Below are positions 36,335 to 47,669 of a stretch of DNA of 64,000 bases, one piece after another. The position numbers were made by a program, and so were the translations under genes. How positions within the stretch are numbered: the first letter of the stretch is position 1; each line of letters opens with the position of its first letter. Under the pieces are notes generated by a model, which made no database searches, was not told the origin of the DNA, and was given only the letters and a program-made list of their open reading frames with translations. The DNA lies in NCBI RefSeq assembly GCF_003990335.1, contig NZ_CP034683.1, forward strand, positions 186,001 through 250,000. Direction: 5' to 3'. The stretch is from Rheinheimera mangrovi (GTDB taxonomy: Bacteria; Pseudomonadota; Gammaproteobacteria; Enterobacterales; Alteromonadaceae).

Positions 36335-36547
36335 ATGAAAGCAAAATTAACAGGTCTGATAGTCCTTGCTACGGCTCTTGTAATGACAGGGTGCAGCTCA
36401 GCGCCAGATTACGCTTATGTGATTGATCAGAAGACCTTAGAGAAACAGGAAAACTCCACCCGACTGGGCGCTCACACAGGTCATGTGGTGTGGATGAATC
36501 CACCACTGCGGAAAGTAGAGAAGGTGCAACCTGAACAACCTGAATGA
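36335..36547 (+). CDS. Small lipoprotein
   Basis: 70 aa with a lipoprotein signal (hydrophobic LIVLATALVMTGC; lipobox Cys near residue 20). The mature part is about 50 residues, Pro- and charge-rich at the end. A very strong AAAGGAGG ribosome site and a TATAGT -10-like element near 36300 precede it. Unknown function; possibly abundant. A terminator follows before ompR. Confidence 0.75.
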   Translation: MKAKLTGLIVLATALVMTGCSSAPDYAYVIDQKTLEKQENSTRLGAHTGHVVWMNPPLRKVEKVQPEQPE

Positions 36548-36573
36548 AAAACTGACAAACTTTGTAACAACTG

Positions 36574-36607
36574 AACCCGGCGCATGCCCTCCATGCTCCG
36601 GGTTTTT
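36574..36607 (+). terminator. Intrinsic terminator after the small lipoprotein gene
   Basis: CCCGG and GCATG pair with CATGC and CCGGG around a short loop, followed by TTTTT. It separates the lipoprotein transcript from ompR. Confidence 0.8.
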
Positions 36608-36642
36608 CGTTTATAGTGGGCATCATTTGCGGAGGGATTTGT

Positions 36643-37368
36643 ATGCTCGGACAAGAAACAACAAAAATTTTAGTAGTCGACGATGACATGAGATTACGTT
36701 CTTTATTAGAACGTTATCTGGTAGAGCAAGGTTATATTGTCCGTACCTCCGCCAACTTCGAGCAAATGCAGCGTTTAATGGAGCGCGAAAATTTCCATCT
36801 GGTAGTGCTGGATCTGATGTTGCCTGGCGAAGATGGTTTATCCATTTGTCGCAAGCTGCGCCAACAAGAAAATGAAATTCCTATCATTATGCTGACCGCC
36901 AAAGGCGATGAAGTGGACCGTATTATTGGCCTGGAAATGGGGGCTGACGATTACCTGCCTAAACCTTTTAATCCGCGTGAATTATTAGCCCGTATCCGCG
37001 CCGTATTGCGCCGTAAATCAAAAGAGCTCCCTGGTGCGCCTGCAGTGGAAGAAAGTCAGGTCAAGTTTGGACCTTTTGTGTTTAATCTGGCAACCCGCGA
37101 AATGCGTAAAGGCGAAGAGCTGATGCCTTTAACCAGCGGTGAATTTGCGGTACTGAAAGTGTTGGTCACTCATGCCCGTGAGCCTTTGTCGCGCGACAAG
37201 CTGATGAATATGGCCCGTGGCCGCGATTATTCAGCCATGGAGCGCAGCATCGACGTACAGGTATCCCGCTTGCGCCGTATGCTGGAAGACGACCCGACTA
37301 ACCCACGTTATATTCAAACCGTCTGGGGGTTGGGTTATGTCTTTGTGCCTGACGGTGCAGTCAGCTAA
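36643..37368 (+). CDS. ompR: Osmolarity response regulator OmpR
   Basis: 241 aa from the ATG at 36643, chosen because GGAGGG lies 7 nt upstream (an earlier in-frame ATG lacks one); E. coli OmpR has 239 aa. Receiver domain with VVDDD, phosphoacceptor in VVLDLMLPGEDG and KPFNPREL; winged-helix C-domain ending RYIQTVWGLGYVF. It controls porin and envelope genes with EnvZ, which starts at the base after its stop codon. Confidence 0.95.
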   Translation: MLGQETTKILVVDDDMRLRSLLERYLVEQGYIVRTSANFEQMQRLMERENFHLVVLDLMLPGEDGLSICRKLRQQENEIPIIMLTAKGDEVDRIIGLEMGADDYLPKPFNPRELLARIRAVLRRKSKELPGAPAVEESQVKFGPFVFNLATREMRKGEELMPLTSGEFAVLKVLVTHAREPLSRDKLMNMARGRDYSAMERSIDVQVSRLRRMLEDDPTNPRYIQTVWGLGYVFVPDGAVS

Positions 37369-38685
37369 ATGCGTTTGTTTCCGCGCAGCGCTTTTGGTCA
37401 GACCGTCTTTCTGATTGGTATTCTATTGCTGATTAACCAGCTGGTGTCGTATTTATCTGTGGTTTATTACGTGATTAAACCCAGCTATCAGCAAATTAAC
37501 CATCTGATTGCCAAACAAATTAAAGTGGTTTTTATCGACGTGGAGCACAACGATGTGCTGCTGTCGGAAGAGTTAACCAAAAGATTCCAGCAAGCTACAG
37601 GCATTGAGGTGTATACCGATGCCACAGCGCCTTTAAATGGCTTAAATGATGCCAGCTATTACCCCTATTTTTCCGAGGAAATGTCGAAGGAATTGGGAGG
37701 TCCTGCCGAAGTGCGTATCGCTCAGCAAAACAGCTATGCTTTTTGGGTTAAACCACCACAGGCTCCGCAGTATTGGGTGAAAGTGCCTTTAACCGGGCTG
37801 GATGAAACCGACTTTTCACCGCTGAAGATTTATGTTTTTGTGATAGGTTTTTTAAGTGTGGCAGGCGGCTGGTTATTTGCGCGTCAGCTCAACAGACCTT
37901 TACAGGGCTTGCAACAAGCCGCATTGAAAGTAGGGCGTGGCGAAATGCCCGACCCTTTGCCTGAACATGGTTCGACTGAAATAGTGGCTGTCACTCAAGC
38001 CTTTAACCGTATGGCCAAAGGTATCAGTCAACTTGAGAAAGACCGGGCTTTGTTAATGGCCGGTGTGTCGCACGATTTACGTACCCCTTTAACCCGTATC
38101 CGCTTAGCCAGTGAAATGGTCAGTGAACAGGACAGCTGGATTAAAGATGGTATTGTCAGCGATATCGAAGACATGAACGCTATTATCGATCAGTTTATTG
38201 ATTACATTCGCCATCACAAAGAAGAAGCGCTGGATGAAGAAGATTTAAACCTGCTGGTGCAGGAGCAAATCAGTGCCGATCGTTTACAAAAACGTGAAAT
38301 ATTTTCCAAGCTTTGTGAGGCATTGCCCTTAGTGCCACTGCGCCGTATCGCGATAAAGCGGGTGCTGAATAATCTGATTGAAAATGCGCTGAAGTATTCA
38401 GATGGGGCTATTGAAGTCAGTACTGGGATTGAGCGTGCCAGCCGCAAGGTTTATGTGCAGGTGCGCGATCATGGCCCTGGTATTCCTGAACACGAAATGC
38501 AGCGTATGTTTGAGCCTTTTGCGCAAGGCGATACAGCCCGAGGCAGTGGTGGTTCAGGTTTAGGTTTGGCTATCATTAAAAAGATAGTTGATATGCACCA
38601 TGGTCAAATCAGTATGCATAACCATGCTTATGGCGGATTAGTGGTGACTGTCTACTTACCTTTGAGTCGGACTAAAACTGCATAA
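37369..38685 (+). CDS. envZ: Osmosensor histidine kinase EnvZ
   Basis: 438 aa. Two membrane helices (about 15-35 and 150-170), a periplasmic domain, HAMP, then H-box [18 protein letters not shown]-box [10 protein letters not shown], and DHGPGIP and [11 protein letters not shown]-binding boxes. It starts immediately after the ompR stop with no gap, so the pair is co-transcribed. It phosphorylates and dephosphorylates OmpR. Confidence 0.95.
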   Translation: MRLFPRSAFGQTVFLIGILLLINQLVSYLSVVYYVIKPSYQQINHLIAKQIKVVFIDVEHNDVLLSEELTKRFQQATGIEVYTDATAPLNGLNDASYYPYFSEEMSKELGGPAEVRIAQQNSYAFWVKPPQAPQYWVKVPLTGLDETDFSPLKIYVFVIGFLSVAGGWLFARQLNRPLQGLQQAALKVGRGEMPDPLPEHGSTEIVAVTQAFNRMAKGISQLEKDRALLMAGVSHDLRTPLTRIRLASEMVSEQDSWIKDGIVSDIEDMNAIIDQFIDYIRHHKEEALDEEDLNLLVQEQISADRLQKREIFSKLCEALPLVPLRRIAIKRVLNNLIENALKYSDGAIEVSTGIERASRKVYVQVRDHGPGIPEHEMQRMFEPFAQGDTARGSGGSGLGLAIIKKIVDMHHGQISMHNHAYGGLVVTVYLPLSRTKTA

Positions 38686-38711
38686 AAAAGGCTCCAGTCA
38701 GGAGCCTTTTT
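38685..38711. terminator. Bidirectional terminator between envZ and pckA
   Basis: AAAAAGGCTCC, loop AGTCA, GGAGCCTTTTT: an 11-bp perfect stem with A-run and T-run on opposite sides, placed between two convergent genes. Confidence 0.92.
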
Positions 38712-38734
38712 CATCAAAGCGGTGCCAATAAAAA

Positions 38735-40276
38735 TTAAGCTACTTTTGGACCTGCGTTGCGGATCGCATCAGATACATCGTATTTCTTAAAGTTATTGGC
38801 AAACTCAGCAGCCAGTTTAGTGGCGTACTGATCGTATGCTGTTTTGTCTGCCCAGGTGTCTCTTGGGTTTAATAAAGCACTGTCAACGCCTGTGACTTTT
38901 AACGGCACATTCAGATTTAATTCTGGTAAATGTACAGTTTCAGCAGTGGCTAATTCTCCAGAGACTATAGCGTCGATAATGCCGCGGGTGGTTGGGATAT
39001 CAAAACGTTTACCCACGCCATGCGGACCGCCTGTCCAGCCTGTGTTGACTAAATACACTTTGCTACCAAATTCACGCACGCGTTTGATCAGCAGTTCTGC
39101 GTACACACCTGCAGGGCGCGGGAAAAACGGCGCACCAAAACAGGTAGAGAAAGTTGATTCAATAGCAGAGGTTGAACCAATTTCAGTCGAACCTACTTTG
39201 GCTGTGTAACCGCTTAAGAAGTGATAAGCGGCTGCTTCTTCTGACAGGATAGAGACAGGTGGTAATACACCGCTAACATCGCAGGTCAGGAACACTACAG
39301 CTTTAGGTTCACCGGCACGGTTTTCCAGTACACGTTTTTCCACATGAGCTAACGGATATGCGGCGCGGCTGTTTTGGGTCAGGCTGGCGTCTTTGTAGTC
39401 TGGCGTGCGGTTCGCATCTAACACCACGTTTTCCAGAATAGTGCCAAAGCGGATCGCATCCCAAATCACAGGTTCGTTTTTCTTCGACAGGTCGATACAT
39501 TTAGCGTAGCAACCGCCTTCAATGTTAAAGACTGAGTTAGGTGCCCAGCCGTGTTCGTCATCACCAATCAGGAAACGTTTAGGGTCTGCTGATAAGGTTG
39601 TTTTACCTGTGCCTGACAAACCAAAGAACAAGGTGGTGTCACCTGCTTCACCAACGTTAGCCGAACAGTGCATAGGTAATACACCTTTGGCTGGCAACAG
39701 GAAGTTTTGCACTGAGAACATGGCTTTTTTCATTTCGCCGGCATAACGCATGCCTGCTAATAATACTTTGCGTTCGGCAAAGTTGATCATCACAGTACCG
39801 TCACTGTTGGTGCCGTCACGCTCTGGATCACATTCAAACGAAGGCACGTTCAGAATTTGCCAGGTCTCTTTGCCGGCTTTGTTCCAGTGTGCTGAAGTGA
39901 TAAACAGGTTTTTGGCAAAAATATGCTGCCATGCGGTTTCAGTAGTCACCGTCATTGGAATGTAGTGTTCCGGATCTGCACCTACTTCAAGGTGAGACAC
40001 AAAATGTTCTTTGGTCGCAATAAAGTCGCTGACACGAGCCCAAAGCGCAGAAAATTTTGCCGGATCAAAAGGACGATTGACGTTGCCCCATTGAATATCC
40101 TGCTCTGTACTGGCTTCTTTGACGATAAAACGATCTGTAGGTGAGCGACCAGTTCTGTGACCGGTTTTAACCACCAAAGCGCCGTTGTCCGCTAATACAC
40201 CTTCATTACGACGAATAGCGTGTTCAACTAAATCTGCCACTGTTAAATCGACGTGGCGAGTGATTGTAGAGGTCAT
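38735..40276 (-). CDS. pckA: ATP-dependent phosphoenolpyruvate carboxykinase
   Basis: 513 aa cytoplasmic enzyme converting oxaloacetate and ATP to phosphoenolpyruvate, the first step of gluconeogenesis. The kinase P-loop [12 protein letters not shown] and the metal site (LIGDDEHGW) are plain, with [12 protein letters not shown] at the N-terminus. AGGAG lies about 10 nt before the ATG. It is convergent with envZ and shares a terminator with it. Confidence 0.96.
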   Translation of the reverse strand: MTSTITRHVDLTVADLVEHAIRRNEGVLADNGALVVKTGHRTGRSPTDRFIVKEASTEQDIQWGNVNRPFDPAKFSALWARVSDFIATKEHFVSHLEVGADPEHYIPMTVTTETAWQHIFAKNLFITSAHWNKAGKETWQILNVPSFECDPERDGTNSDGTVMINFAERKVLLAGMRYAGEMKKAMFSVQNFLLPAKGVLPMHCSANVGEAGDTTLFFGLSGTGKTTLSADPKRFLIGDDEHGWAPNSVFNIEGGCYAKCIDLSKKNEPVIWDAIRFGTILENVVLDANRTPDYKDASLTQNSRAAYPLAHVEKRVLENRAGEPKAVVFLTCDVSGVLPPVSILSEEAAAYHFLSGYTAKVGSTEIGSTSAIESTFSTCFGAPFFPRPAGVYAELLIKRVREFGSKVYLVNTGWTGGPHGVGKRFDIPTTRGIIDAIVSGELATAETVHLPELNLNVPLKVTGVDSALLNPRDTWADKTAYDQYATKLAAEFANNFKKYDVSDAIRNAGPKVA

Positions 40277-40448
40277 TGTAGGGTGACTCCTTGAGGTACG
40301 TAAGTCGGTAAATTTATGGTTTTTAATAGGGTTCGGGCCGATTGTACTTCATTTGGATGGCCAAAACATCCGGAAATAGCGGGTTTTGTTGGAAATTTCA
40401 TTAAAAAATGAAAACTTTCAAAGTGGGTTACAAGGGGCGGGCTTTGAT

Positions 40449-40477
40449 TGTGGGGCCCGGATAAAACAGGCCCCACA
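40449..40477. terminator. GC-rich hairpin between hslO and pckA
   Basis: TGTGGGGCC, 11-nt loop, GGCCCCACA: a perfect 9-bp stem just beyond the hslO stop (minus strand). No strong T-run follows on the minus strand, so it may act as a transcript-stabilising hairpin rather than a true intrinsic terminator. Confidence 0.55.
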
Positions 40478-40489
40478 AGGAGTTTTTGA

Positions 40490-41338
40490 TTAGAACTTAT
40501 TCAATAATAAGGATAATTCTGCACCATCAAAATGGTAAGTGCTGTTGCAGTAATCACAACTAATGTCCAGTTTTCCTTCAGCAATGTGTTCTTCGATCAC
40601 TGCTTTTCCTAAACTGATGATGGCAGATTCACATTTTTCCCTTGAACAACCGCAGACAAAACGGATTTGCTGCGGCGCAAACAGCTCAACTTCCTCGTCG
40701 TGATACAGACGATGCAGCATTTGTTCAGTGGGCAAGTTCAGTAATTCAGTCGGGGTAATGGTGTCAGTGACTACGACTAAATCACTAAAGTCCTGTTTGG
40801 CTTTTTCAGGGTCAACCGGCAAGACCTGTAATAACAAACCTGCAGCGCGACTTTGCTCTTCGGTTAACTCAGTAAACAAGTATAAACGGGTCGGCAACTG
40901 TTCTGACTGGGCGAAATATGCTTCCAGAGTCTCAGTCAGGCTATCGCCTGTCAGCGGAATAATGCCCTGGTAACGTTCGCCTTGTTTTGGCGTAATAGTG
41001 ACCAGCATATAACCTTCGCCTATCAGATCACGAAAACCTGTGGCACCGATTTCGGCTTGCAAGCGGGCAACACCGCGAAACTCCTGCTCTGCAGTACCAT
41101 TGACCGCGGCAAAACGAACCGGGCCATCACCTTGTAACTGCACTGCTATATCGCCATCCAGTTTTAAGGTTGCCGTCAGCAAACTGGTGGCGACAACCAG
41201 CTCGGCCAATAACTGCTTTACCGGATAAGGATAATCGTGATTTTGCAACATCTGCTGCAAACTTTCGGAAGCATAAGCAATTTCGCCCCTAACATCACGT
41301 TGATTAAATAAAAAACGAACTAACACATCTTGATTCAT
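40490..41338 (-). CDS. hslO: Redox-regulated chaperone Hsp33
   Basis: 282 aa. The zinc-binding redox switch is complete: CGC (CxC) near residue 230 and CDYC (CxxC) near 262. On oxidation these Cys form disulfides and the protein becomes a holdase protecting against aggregation. It lies 16 bp after hslR, so the two heat-shock genes form an operon as in enterics. Confidence 0.95.
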   Translation of the reverse strand: MNQDVLVRFLFNQRDVRGEIAYASESLQQMLQNHDYPYPVKQLLAELVVATSLLTATLKLDGDIAVQLQGDGPVRFAAVNGTAEQEFRGVARLQAEIGATGFRDLIGEGYMLVTITPKQGERYQGIIPLTGDSLTETLEAYFAQSEQLPTRLYLFTELTEEQSRAAGLLLQVLPVDPEKAKQDFSDLVVVTDTITPTELLNLPTEQMLHRLYHDEEVELFAPQQIRFVCGCSREKCESAIISLGKAVIEEHIAEGKLDISCDYCNSTYHFDGAELSLLLNKF

Positions 41339-41354
41339 AACAGTACCTTAAGAC

Positions 41355-41765
41355 CTAGGATTGCTGACCTTTGATCAGCAGCAACTGACGACGCATTTTT
41401 TTGTCAGGTTTTGTTTCCGGATGAGGCGCAAACAGCAAATTCATTTTGCGCAGTTCAGCTCTTTCCAGTTTAAGCTTCTGGCTTTCTTCTGTTTCCTGAT
41501 ACAGAGTCTGAGCCAATGGCGCAGCCAGTCTTTTGTCAGACAATGCCTGCACTATCACAGTTCGTTCGTCCGTGCCTTGGGTCAGTTTTATCGTCGCTCC
41601 GACTTCAACCGTTTTGCTGGCTTTACAACGCTGGCCATTATAATGAACTTTTCCGCCTTCGATCATGTCTTTTGCCAGCGCTCTTGTTTTGTAGAAGCGG
41701 CAAGCCCATAGCCATTTATCTAAACGTAATATAACTGTGGTAGGCTGGTTCACCGATTTATCCAT
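41355..41765 (-). CDS. hslR: Ribosome-associated heat shock protein Hsp15
   Basis: 136 aa from the ATG at 41765, chosen for the GGAGAA site upstream and length near E. coli Hsp15 (133 aa); a longer frame reaches 41966. S4 RNA-binding domain RLDKWLWACRFYKTRALAKD at residues 14-33 and a basic tail (PDKKMRRQLL). It binds free 50S subunits carrying nascent chains and helps recycle them. Operon with hslO. Divergent from gspC. Confidence 0.92.
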   Translation of the reverse strand: MDKSVNQPTTVILRLDKWLWACRFYKTRALAKDMIEGGKVHYNGQRCKASKTVEVGATIKLTQGTDERTVIVQALSDKRLAAPLAQTLYQETEESQKLKLERAELRKMNLLFAPHPETKPDKKMRRQLLLIKGQQS

Positions 41766-41909
41766 GCCTGTTCTCCAATGCACATGATCATTAAGTATAG
41801 TCTGACACCCTTTGGGTACTGTAAGGGTTCTGAATTGTGATATGTAGGCTTGTTGAGTACAAAACAACTGGGTAAGATGCAATGAGTGTTGTAACAGAAT
41901 TATTAAAGA

Positions 41910-42818
41910 ATGAATTGGCTCGCTTCCACCCGACCAGCCATTGATTGGCTTACACGTTTGCCGCAACAGCGCCTGAATTTCTGGCTGACCGGATTTTTTG
42001 CGCTGTTATTTTGTTGGTTATTGGCAAAATTGAGCTGGCAACTGCTGCCTGTGCCGCAAGCAGCTCCTATTAACTCTGCTGTCACTGCAGCAGGTCAGGC
42101 TGCCCCTGATTTGAAGGCTTTATTGGCGGCCAGTTTATTCGGTAAAGCGTCAGAACAACCAGAGGTTGCTCCAGTTGCAGTGCCTTCCTCTGCACCTAAA
42201 ACAAGTCTTAACGTTAAACTGACCGGGATTGTGGCTATTTCAGGTAAGCCTGAACAGGGTGCTGCAGTGATCGAAAGTCAAGGTTCTGAGCAGACTTATG
42301 GTGTGGATGACAAAATTGAAGGCACCAGCGCCAGTCTCAGTCAGGTGTTTGAAGACAGGGTATTACTGAAAGTGTCGTCCCGTTTTGAAACTCTGATGCT
42401 GGATGGTATCGAATACCAGCAGATGGCTGCTGAAAATAGTGGCTTAAAGGAAGTTGATTATCGACCGCAACCTGAGCCTATGATGGACGGCCCTCAGCCC
42501 CCGATCGAAGAATTAGCGGATGTGCGCAAAGAAATGCTGTCGGAGCCAATGAAGTTTTTCGACTATATTCGTGCTTCGCCTCAATACCGCAATGGGCAGT
42601 TGTATGGGTACCGTGTAATGCCGGGTAAAGATCCTGAATTGTTTGAACGCATGGGTTTAAAAGCCAATGACGTAGCAGTTGAGATTAACGGTACGCCATT
42701 GAATGATATGCAACAGGCCATGATGGTCATGAATGAATTACGTGAAGCAACGCAAGCTTCTATAAAGGTTGAACGTGACGGCCAGACCAGAGACATCGTC
42801 TTTAGTCTGTCACAATAA
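41910..42818 (+). CDS. gspC: Type II secretion protein GspC
   Basis: 302 aa. One N-terminal membrane helix (about 25-48), the periplasmic homology-region domain (TSLNVKLTGIVAISGKPEQGAA) that contacts GspD, and a C-terminal PDZ-like domain (GYRVMPGKDPELFERMGLKANDVAVEINGTPL). It links the inner-membrane platform to the secretin. First gene of the gspC-N operon, 26 bp before gspD. Confidence 0.95.
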   Translation: MNWLASTRPAIDWLTRLPQQRLNFWLTGFFALLFCWLLAKLSWQLLPVPQAAPINSAVTAAGQAAPDLKALLAASLFGKASEQPEVAPVAVPSSAPKTSLNVKLTGIVAISGKPEQGAAVIESQGSEQTYGVDDKIEGTSASLSQVFEDRVLLKVSSRFETLMLDGIEYQQMAAENSGLKEVDYRPQPEPMMDGPQPPIEELADVRKEMLSEPMKFFDYIRASPQYRNGQLYGYRVMPGKDPELFERMGLKANDVAVEINGTPLNDMQQAMMVMNELREATQASIKVERDGQTRDIVFSLSQ

Positions 42819-42844
42819 TAATTAATTAAGATGGTTAAACTCTA

Positions 42845-44938
42845 ATGAAGTCAGTGACATCTTCTCGTCTGCACATTTCCCGTTGGTTTGGTTTGAGTGC
42901 AATTGCGCTGCTGAGTTTTTTTGCAACAGCAACTGAATATCAGCCGAACTTTAAAGGCACAGATATCAACGAATTTATTAATATTGTTGGTAAAAACCTG
43001 AACAAAACCATCATTGTTGACCCTCAGGTCCGTGGACGCATTAACGTTCGCAGCTATGAAATGCTGAACGAAAAACAGTATTACCAATTCTTCTTAAACG
43101 TGCTGGAAGTCTATGACTTCTCTGTGGTTGAAATGCAAAGCGGCGTGCTGAAAGTTGTTCGGCAAAAAGACGCAAAAACATCCAATATCCCGGTTGTCAG
43201 TGACAACGCTGGTGCTTTGGGTGACGAAATGGTCACTCGTGTAGTGCAGGTGAAAAACGTCTCGGTGCGTGAGTTAGCGCCGCTATTACGCCAGTTTGTC
43301 GATCAAAGTGGTGGCGGTAGTGTGGTGAACTATGACCCTTCAAACGTCATTATGATGACGGGGCAGGCAGAGACAGTAAACCGTTTAGTCGACATTATTT
43401 CCCGGGTCGATAAAGCCGGTGATCAGGATTTGGAAATCATTAAATTAAGTTACGCTTCGTCTGCTGAAGTGGTGAGAATTCTGGAAAATATCTATAAAAA
43501 TCAGGGGAAATCTGAACAACCTGAATTTTTAATTCCAAAAATTGTTGCCGATGAACGTACAAACAGTGTGATTGTCAGTGGTGAACGTCAGGCCCGTGAG
43601 CGAGTGGTTGCTTTAGTGCAGCGCCTTGACGCAGAACTGGAAAGTCAGGGCAATACCAGAGTTTATTACCTGAAGTACGCCAAAGCCGAAGATTTAGTGA
43701 AAGTATTACAGGGTGTTAGCGCCACTATAGCGGCAGAAACTCAGGGCGCAGCGACTCAGGCGCAAGGAGCCCGCTCTGCAGGCAAGGGCAGGGATGTCAG
43801 CATCGAAGCTCATTCTGAAAGTAACTCTTTAGTTATTACCGCTCAGCCGGACGTCTTACGTTCGCTGGAAGATGTGATTCGTCAGGTGGATATCCGTCGT
43901 GCTCAGGTGTTGGTTGAAGCCATTATTGTCGAAGTGGCGGATAACTCAGGCGCCAATTTAGGCGTGCAGTGGATCAGTGCCCAAGGTGGTATGACTCAGT
44001 TTAATAATGGCGTAGTGCCTATCAGTCAGATTGCAGCCGGCGCTGCTGCTGCCAGAACAATAAAAGGCACTTCAACTACGAATATTGAAACAAATGTCAC
44101 CACAGTGAATCCTGACCAGAATGGTGATTACACCAAGCTGGGGGAAGCCTTAGGTGGCGTAACCGGTATGATGCTGGGCGTAGTGAAAAACGATTGGGGT
44201 GCTATTTTACAGGCCGTGACCAGTGACAGTAATTCCAATATCCTCGCCACACCTTCTCTGACTACTCTGGATAATCAGGAATCCTCTTTTATTGTCGGTG
44301 AAGAAGTGCCTGTTAAAACCACCACTAGCCCAGGCTCGGGTGGCACTAACCCTTTTACCACTTTAGACCGGATAGAAGTGGGTATTAAGCTGAAAGTAAC
44401 ACCTCAGATTAACGAAGGTAATGCGGTTAAACTCACCATAGAGCAGGAAGTATCGGGCCGTAACGGCGATATCGAAGGCAACCCTATTATCGCTAAAAGA
44501 GAAATTAAAACTACAGTGCTGGCTGACAATGGCGCTACTGTAGTCTTGGGTGGTTTAATTGATGAAGACGTACAGCAAAGCGAATCTAAAGTGCCGCTGT
44601 TAGGTGATATACCTGTATTAGGTGCTTTATTCCGTTCTACCTCTTCAACTAAACGTAAACGTAACCTGATGATTTTTATCAAGCCTACCATTATGCGTGA
44701 CGATGGTTTGCTGAGTGAAGTCAGCCAACGTAAATACAATTATGTGCGTGCGCAGCAACTGGCGCAGGGTGAAAAAGGTATTCATCTGATGCCTGGCGCT
44801 GAAACTCCAGCTATGCCTGAATTTGATGAAACCTTAATTATTCCGCCAACTTTTGATGAATATTTGCAGAAAAAAGAAGCGCAGGACAAAGGGGCTACTT
44901 TACCGGCAGCACAACCTGCAGAGCAGGGGAATAACTAA
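42845..44938 (+). CDS. gspD: Type II secretion secretin GspD
   Basis: 697 aa. Signal peptide (cleaved near ATA, residue 28), N0 domain ([20 protein letters not shown]), N1-N3 domains, then the secretin core from about 350 ([41 protein letters not shown]). It forms the outer-membrane pore through which folded proteins leave. The stop overlaps the gspE start (TAATG). Confidence 0.97.
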   Translation: MKSVTSSRLHISRWFGLSAIALLSFFATATEYQPNFKGTDINEFINIVGKNLNKTIIVDPQVRGRINVRSYEMLNEKQYYQFFLNVLEVYDFSVVEMQSGVLKVVRQKDAKTSNIPVVSDNAGALGDEMVTRVVQVKNVSVRELAPLLRQFVDQSGGGSVVNYDPSNVIMMTGQAETVNRLVDIISRVDKAGDQDLEIIKLSYASSAEVVRILENIYKNQGKSEQPEFLIPKIVADERTNSVIVSGERQARERVVALVQRLDAELESQGNTRVYYLKYAKAEDLVKVLQGVSATIAAETQGAATQAQGARSAGKGRDVSIEAHSESNSLVITAQPDVLRSLEDVIRQVDIRRAQVLVEAIIVEVADNSGANLGVQWISAQGGMTQFNNGVVPISQIAAGAAAARTIKGTSTTNIETNVTTVNPDQNGDYTKLGEALGGVTGMMLGVVKNDWGAILQAVTSDSNSNILATPSLTTLDNQESSFIVGEEVPVKTTTSPGSGGTNPFTTLDRIEVGIKLKVTPQINEGNAVKLTIEQEVSGRNGDIEGNPIIAKREIKTTVLADNGATVVLGGLIDEDVQQSESKVPLLGDIPVLGALFRSTSSTKRKRNLMIFIKPTIMRDDGLLSEVSQRKYNYVRAQQLAQGEKGIHLMPGAETPAMPEFDETLIIPPTFDEYLQKKEAQDKGATLPAAQPAEQGNN

Positions 44939-46446
44939 TGTCAGCAGTTGATCTGAATGACATGCAGCCCGTTGCGGCCAAAGTGCGGTTACCTTTTGGT
45001 TTTGCTAAACGATTTGGTGTCTTGTTGCAGGCTCAGGCAGATGGCTGGTTGTTGTATGTGAATCCTCAGACACCCCCTACTGCATTACTTGAAGTAAGGC
45101 GTTTATTATCTGCGCCTTTTAAAGTGCAGAAACTACAGCAAACCGAATTTGACGCCTTATTGGAAGCCTCTTATCAGCGAGATTCGTCCGAAGCCCAGCA
45201 AATCATGCAGGACATTGGTAACGAAGTGGATTTAGCTTCTTTGGCTGATGAAATTCCTGAAACCGAAGATTTATTAGAAAATGAAGACGATGCGCCGATC
45301 ATTAAACTGATCAACGCCATGCTCGGCGAAGCTATCAAGCTAGGCGCTTCGGATATTCACGTTGAAACCTTTGAAAAAAATCTGGTGGTGCGTTTTCGGG
45401 TCGATGGCGTATTACGGGAAGTGCTCAAACCAAACCGTAAGTTATCCAGTTTATTGGTATCCCGTATCAAGGTAATGGCCAAGCTGGACATTGCTGAAAA
45501 ACGTGTGCCACAAGACGGTCGTATCAGTTTACGTATTGCTGGTCGGGCTGTGGACGTGCGCGTGTCGACTATGCCATCCAGCCATGGTGAGCGGGTGGTG
45601 TTGCGTTTACTCGACAAAAACAACTCCCATCTGGATTTAAACAAGCTGGGTATGACTCCAGCTGTGCAACAAAGTTTTTCACAGCAAATTTTAAAACCGC
45701 ACGGCATTATTCTGGTCACAGGCCCTACAGGTTCGGGTAAAAGTACCACCTTGTATGCAGGTCTGACCGAGATCAACACCAAAGACCGTAATATTCTGAC
45801 GGTAGAAGATCCTATTGAATACGAGCTGGAAGGCATAGGCCAAACTCAGGTCAATACTAAAGTAAATATGACTTTTGCCCGCGGCTTACGTGCCATTTTA
45901 CGTCAGGATCCTGATGTGGTGATGGTGGGTGAAATACGTGATTTAGAAACGGCGCAAATTGCAGTGCAGGCCAGTTTAACCGGCCACTTAGTGTTAAGTA
46001 CTCTGCATACCAATACGGCCTCTGGTGCTATTACCCGTCTGGAAGATATGGGGGTTGAACCCTTTTTATTATCCTCCAGTTTATTGGGTGTATTGGCACA
46101 GCGTCTGGTGCGAACTTTGTGTGTGCACTGTAAACAAGCCCACGAGCCAGACAAAGAAGAGCGCGCTTTACTTGGCGTTACAAAAAAAGACGGAACAGTG
46201 ATTTATCGTGCTGTAGGCTGTGAGCATTGTAATCAGACGGGTTACCGTGGCCGAACCGGTATTCATGAATTACTGGTGGTAGACGAGCATACCCGCGAAC
46301 TGATCCATAACGGCAAAGGCGAACAGTCGATTGAAAAATACATTCGTACTCAAAGCCCAAGTATCCGCCAGGACGGCTTCAGCAAAGTATTAACGGGTGA
46401 AACCACGCTGGAAGAAGTATTGCGTGTGACCCGAGAGGACCTGTAG
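44938..46446 (+). CDS. gspE: Type II secretion ATPase GspE
   Basis: 502 aa cytoplasmic ATPase powering pseudopilus assembly. Walker [15 protein letters not shown], Asp box [10 protein letters not shown], Walker [17 protein letters not shown] and the His box LHTNTASGA. The zinc-binding tetra-Cys motif (CVHCKQ and CEHCNQ) is present. Its N-terminal domain binds GspL. Overlaps gspF by one base. Confidence 0.97.
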   Translation: MSAVDLNDMQPVAAKVRLPFGFAKRFGVLLQAQADGWLLYVNPQTPPTALLEVRRLLSAPFKVQKLQQTEFDALLEASYQRDSSEAQQIMQDIGNEVDLASLADEIPETEDLLENEDDAPIIKLINAMLGEAIKLGASDIHVETFEKNLVVRFRVDGVLREVLKPNRKLSSLLVSRIKVMAKLDIAEKRVPQDGRISLRIAGRAVDVRVSTMPSSHGERVVLRLLDKNNSHLDLNKLGMTPAVQQSFSQQILKPHGIILVTGPTGSGKSTTLYAGLTEINTKDRNILTVEDPIEYELEGIGQTQVNTKVNMTFARGLRAILRQDPDVVMVGEIRDLETAQIAVQASLTGHLVLSTLHTNTASGAITRLEDMGVEPFLLSSSLLGVLAQRLVRTLCVHCKQAHEPDKEERALLGVTKKDGTVIYRAVGCEHCNQTGYRGRTGIHELLVVDEHTRELIHNGKGEQSIEKYIRTQSPSIRQDGFSKVLTGETTLEEVLRVTREDL

Positions 46447-47666
46447 TGCCAGCTTTTGAATATCAGGCTATGGACGCCAAAGGGCGTCGCAGTAAAGGTG
46501 TACTGGAAGCCGATAATGCCCGTCAGGCCCGTCAGCTATTGCGTGAGCAAAAGCTGACGCCGCTGAGTTTAGAGCTGGCTTCGCGTCAGGAAAAACTGCT
46601 GGCGTCCGGTAAAAAGTGGTTTCAATCTGGTATCAGTGCCAGTGAACTGGCATTGATTACCCGTCAGATGTCGACCTTAATCGAAGCTGGTTTGCCGATA
46701 GAAAGTGCCTTGCTTGCGGTATCAGAGCAATGTGACAAAGCCCGTTTGCAAAGCATGATGATGTCAGTGCGTTCTAAAGTGGTGGAAGGTTATAGCCTGG
46801 CTGAAGGCTTGGCAGAGTTTCCTTATGTGTTTGACCACTTGTTTACCTCTATGGTGGCTGCCGGAGAAAAATCCGGCCATTTGGACGCGGTATTAAACCG
46901 GTTGGCTGATTACACTGAACAACGCCAGCATATGCGTAGTCAGATCATGCAAGCGCTACTTTATCCTGCCATTCTGACCTTTTTTGCTATAGCTGTGATC
47001 AGTATTTTACTGGCTGCTGTGGTGCCACAAATCGTGGGGCAGTTTGAACATATGGGGCAAAGTTTACCCGGCTCTACTTTATTTTTAATAGCCGCCAGTG
47101 ATTTCTTGCGGGCCTATGGTCTTTTGGTAGTGCTGGCCATTTTTTTGGCTATTGCTGCCTTTAAAAGGGCGCTGAAAAAGCCGGCCTTTAAACTGAAAAT
47201 AGACACCAGGCAGTTAAAGCTGGGGTTGATTGGTAAAGTCAGCCGTGGTTTAAACACCGCTCGTTTTGCCCGTACTTTAAGTATTCTCAACGCCAGTGCC
47301 GTGCCTTTGCTGGAAGCTATGCGTATCAGTGCGGACGTGTTGGATAACAGCTATATGCGTCAGTCCATCGCCGAAGCCACCCTGAAAGTCCGTGAAGGTT
47401 CTTCGCTGAAAAATGCGCTGGAGCAAACCAAATTATTCCCACCTATGATGCTGCATATGATCGCCTCTGGCGAAAAAAGTGGTCAGCTGGACGGCATGTT
47501 AGAACGCGCCGCCAATACGCAGGACAGGGAATTTGAAACTCTGGTCACTGTCTCACTGAAAGTATTTGAACCTGTTTTAGTTGCCGTGATGGCTGGCATA
47601 GTTTTATTTATTGTAATGGCGATTCTGCAGCCTATTTTGGCATTAAACAATTTAGTCGGAGGTTAA
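46446..47666 (+). CDS. gspF: Type II secretion inner-membrane platform protein GspF
   Basis: 406 aa from a GTG start that overlaps the gspE stop (TAGTG). Two repeated cytoplasmic F-domains (TRQMSTLIEAGLPIESAL and ARTLSILNASAVPLLEAM) and three membrane helices. It anchors the GspE motor and pseudopilus base. Confidence 0.96.
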   Translation: MPAFEYQAMDAKGRRSKGVLEADNARQARQLLREQKLTPLSLELASRQEKLLASGKKWFQSGISASELALITRQMSTLIEAGLPIESALLAVSEQCDKARLQSMMMSVRSKVVEGYSLAEGLAEFPYVFDHLFTSMVAAGEKSGHLDAVLNRLADYTEQRQHMRSQIMQALLYPAILTFFAIAVISILLAAVVPQIVGQFEHMGQSLPGSTLFLIAASDFLRAYGLLVVLAIFLAIAAFKRALKKPAFKLKIDTRQLKLGLIGKVSRGLNTARFARTLSILNASAVPLLEAMRISADVLDNSYMRQSIAEATLKVREGSSLKNALEQTKLFPPMMLHMIASGEKSGQLDGMLERAANTQDREFETLVTVSLKVFEPVLVAVMAGIVLFIVMAILQPILALNNLVGG

Positions 47667-47669
47667 AAA

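Noticed and set aside
41361-41711. 116-codon frame antisense to hslR
   Set aside because: Lies wholly within a well-supported gene on the other strand.
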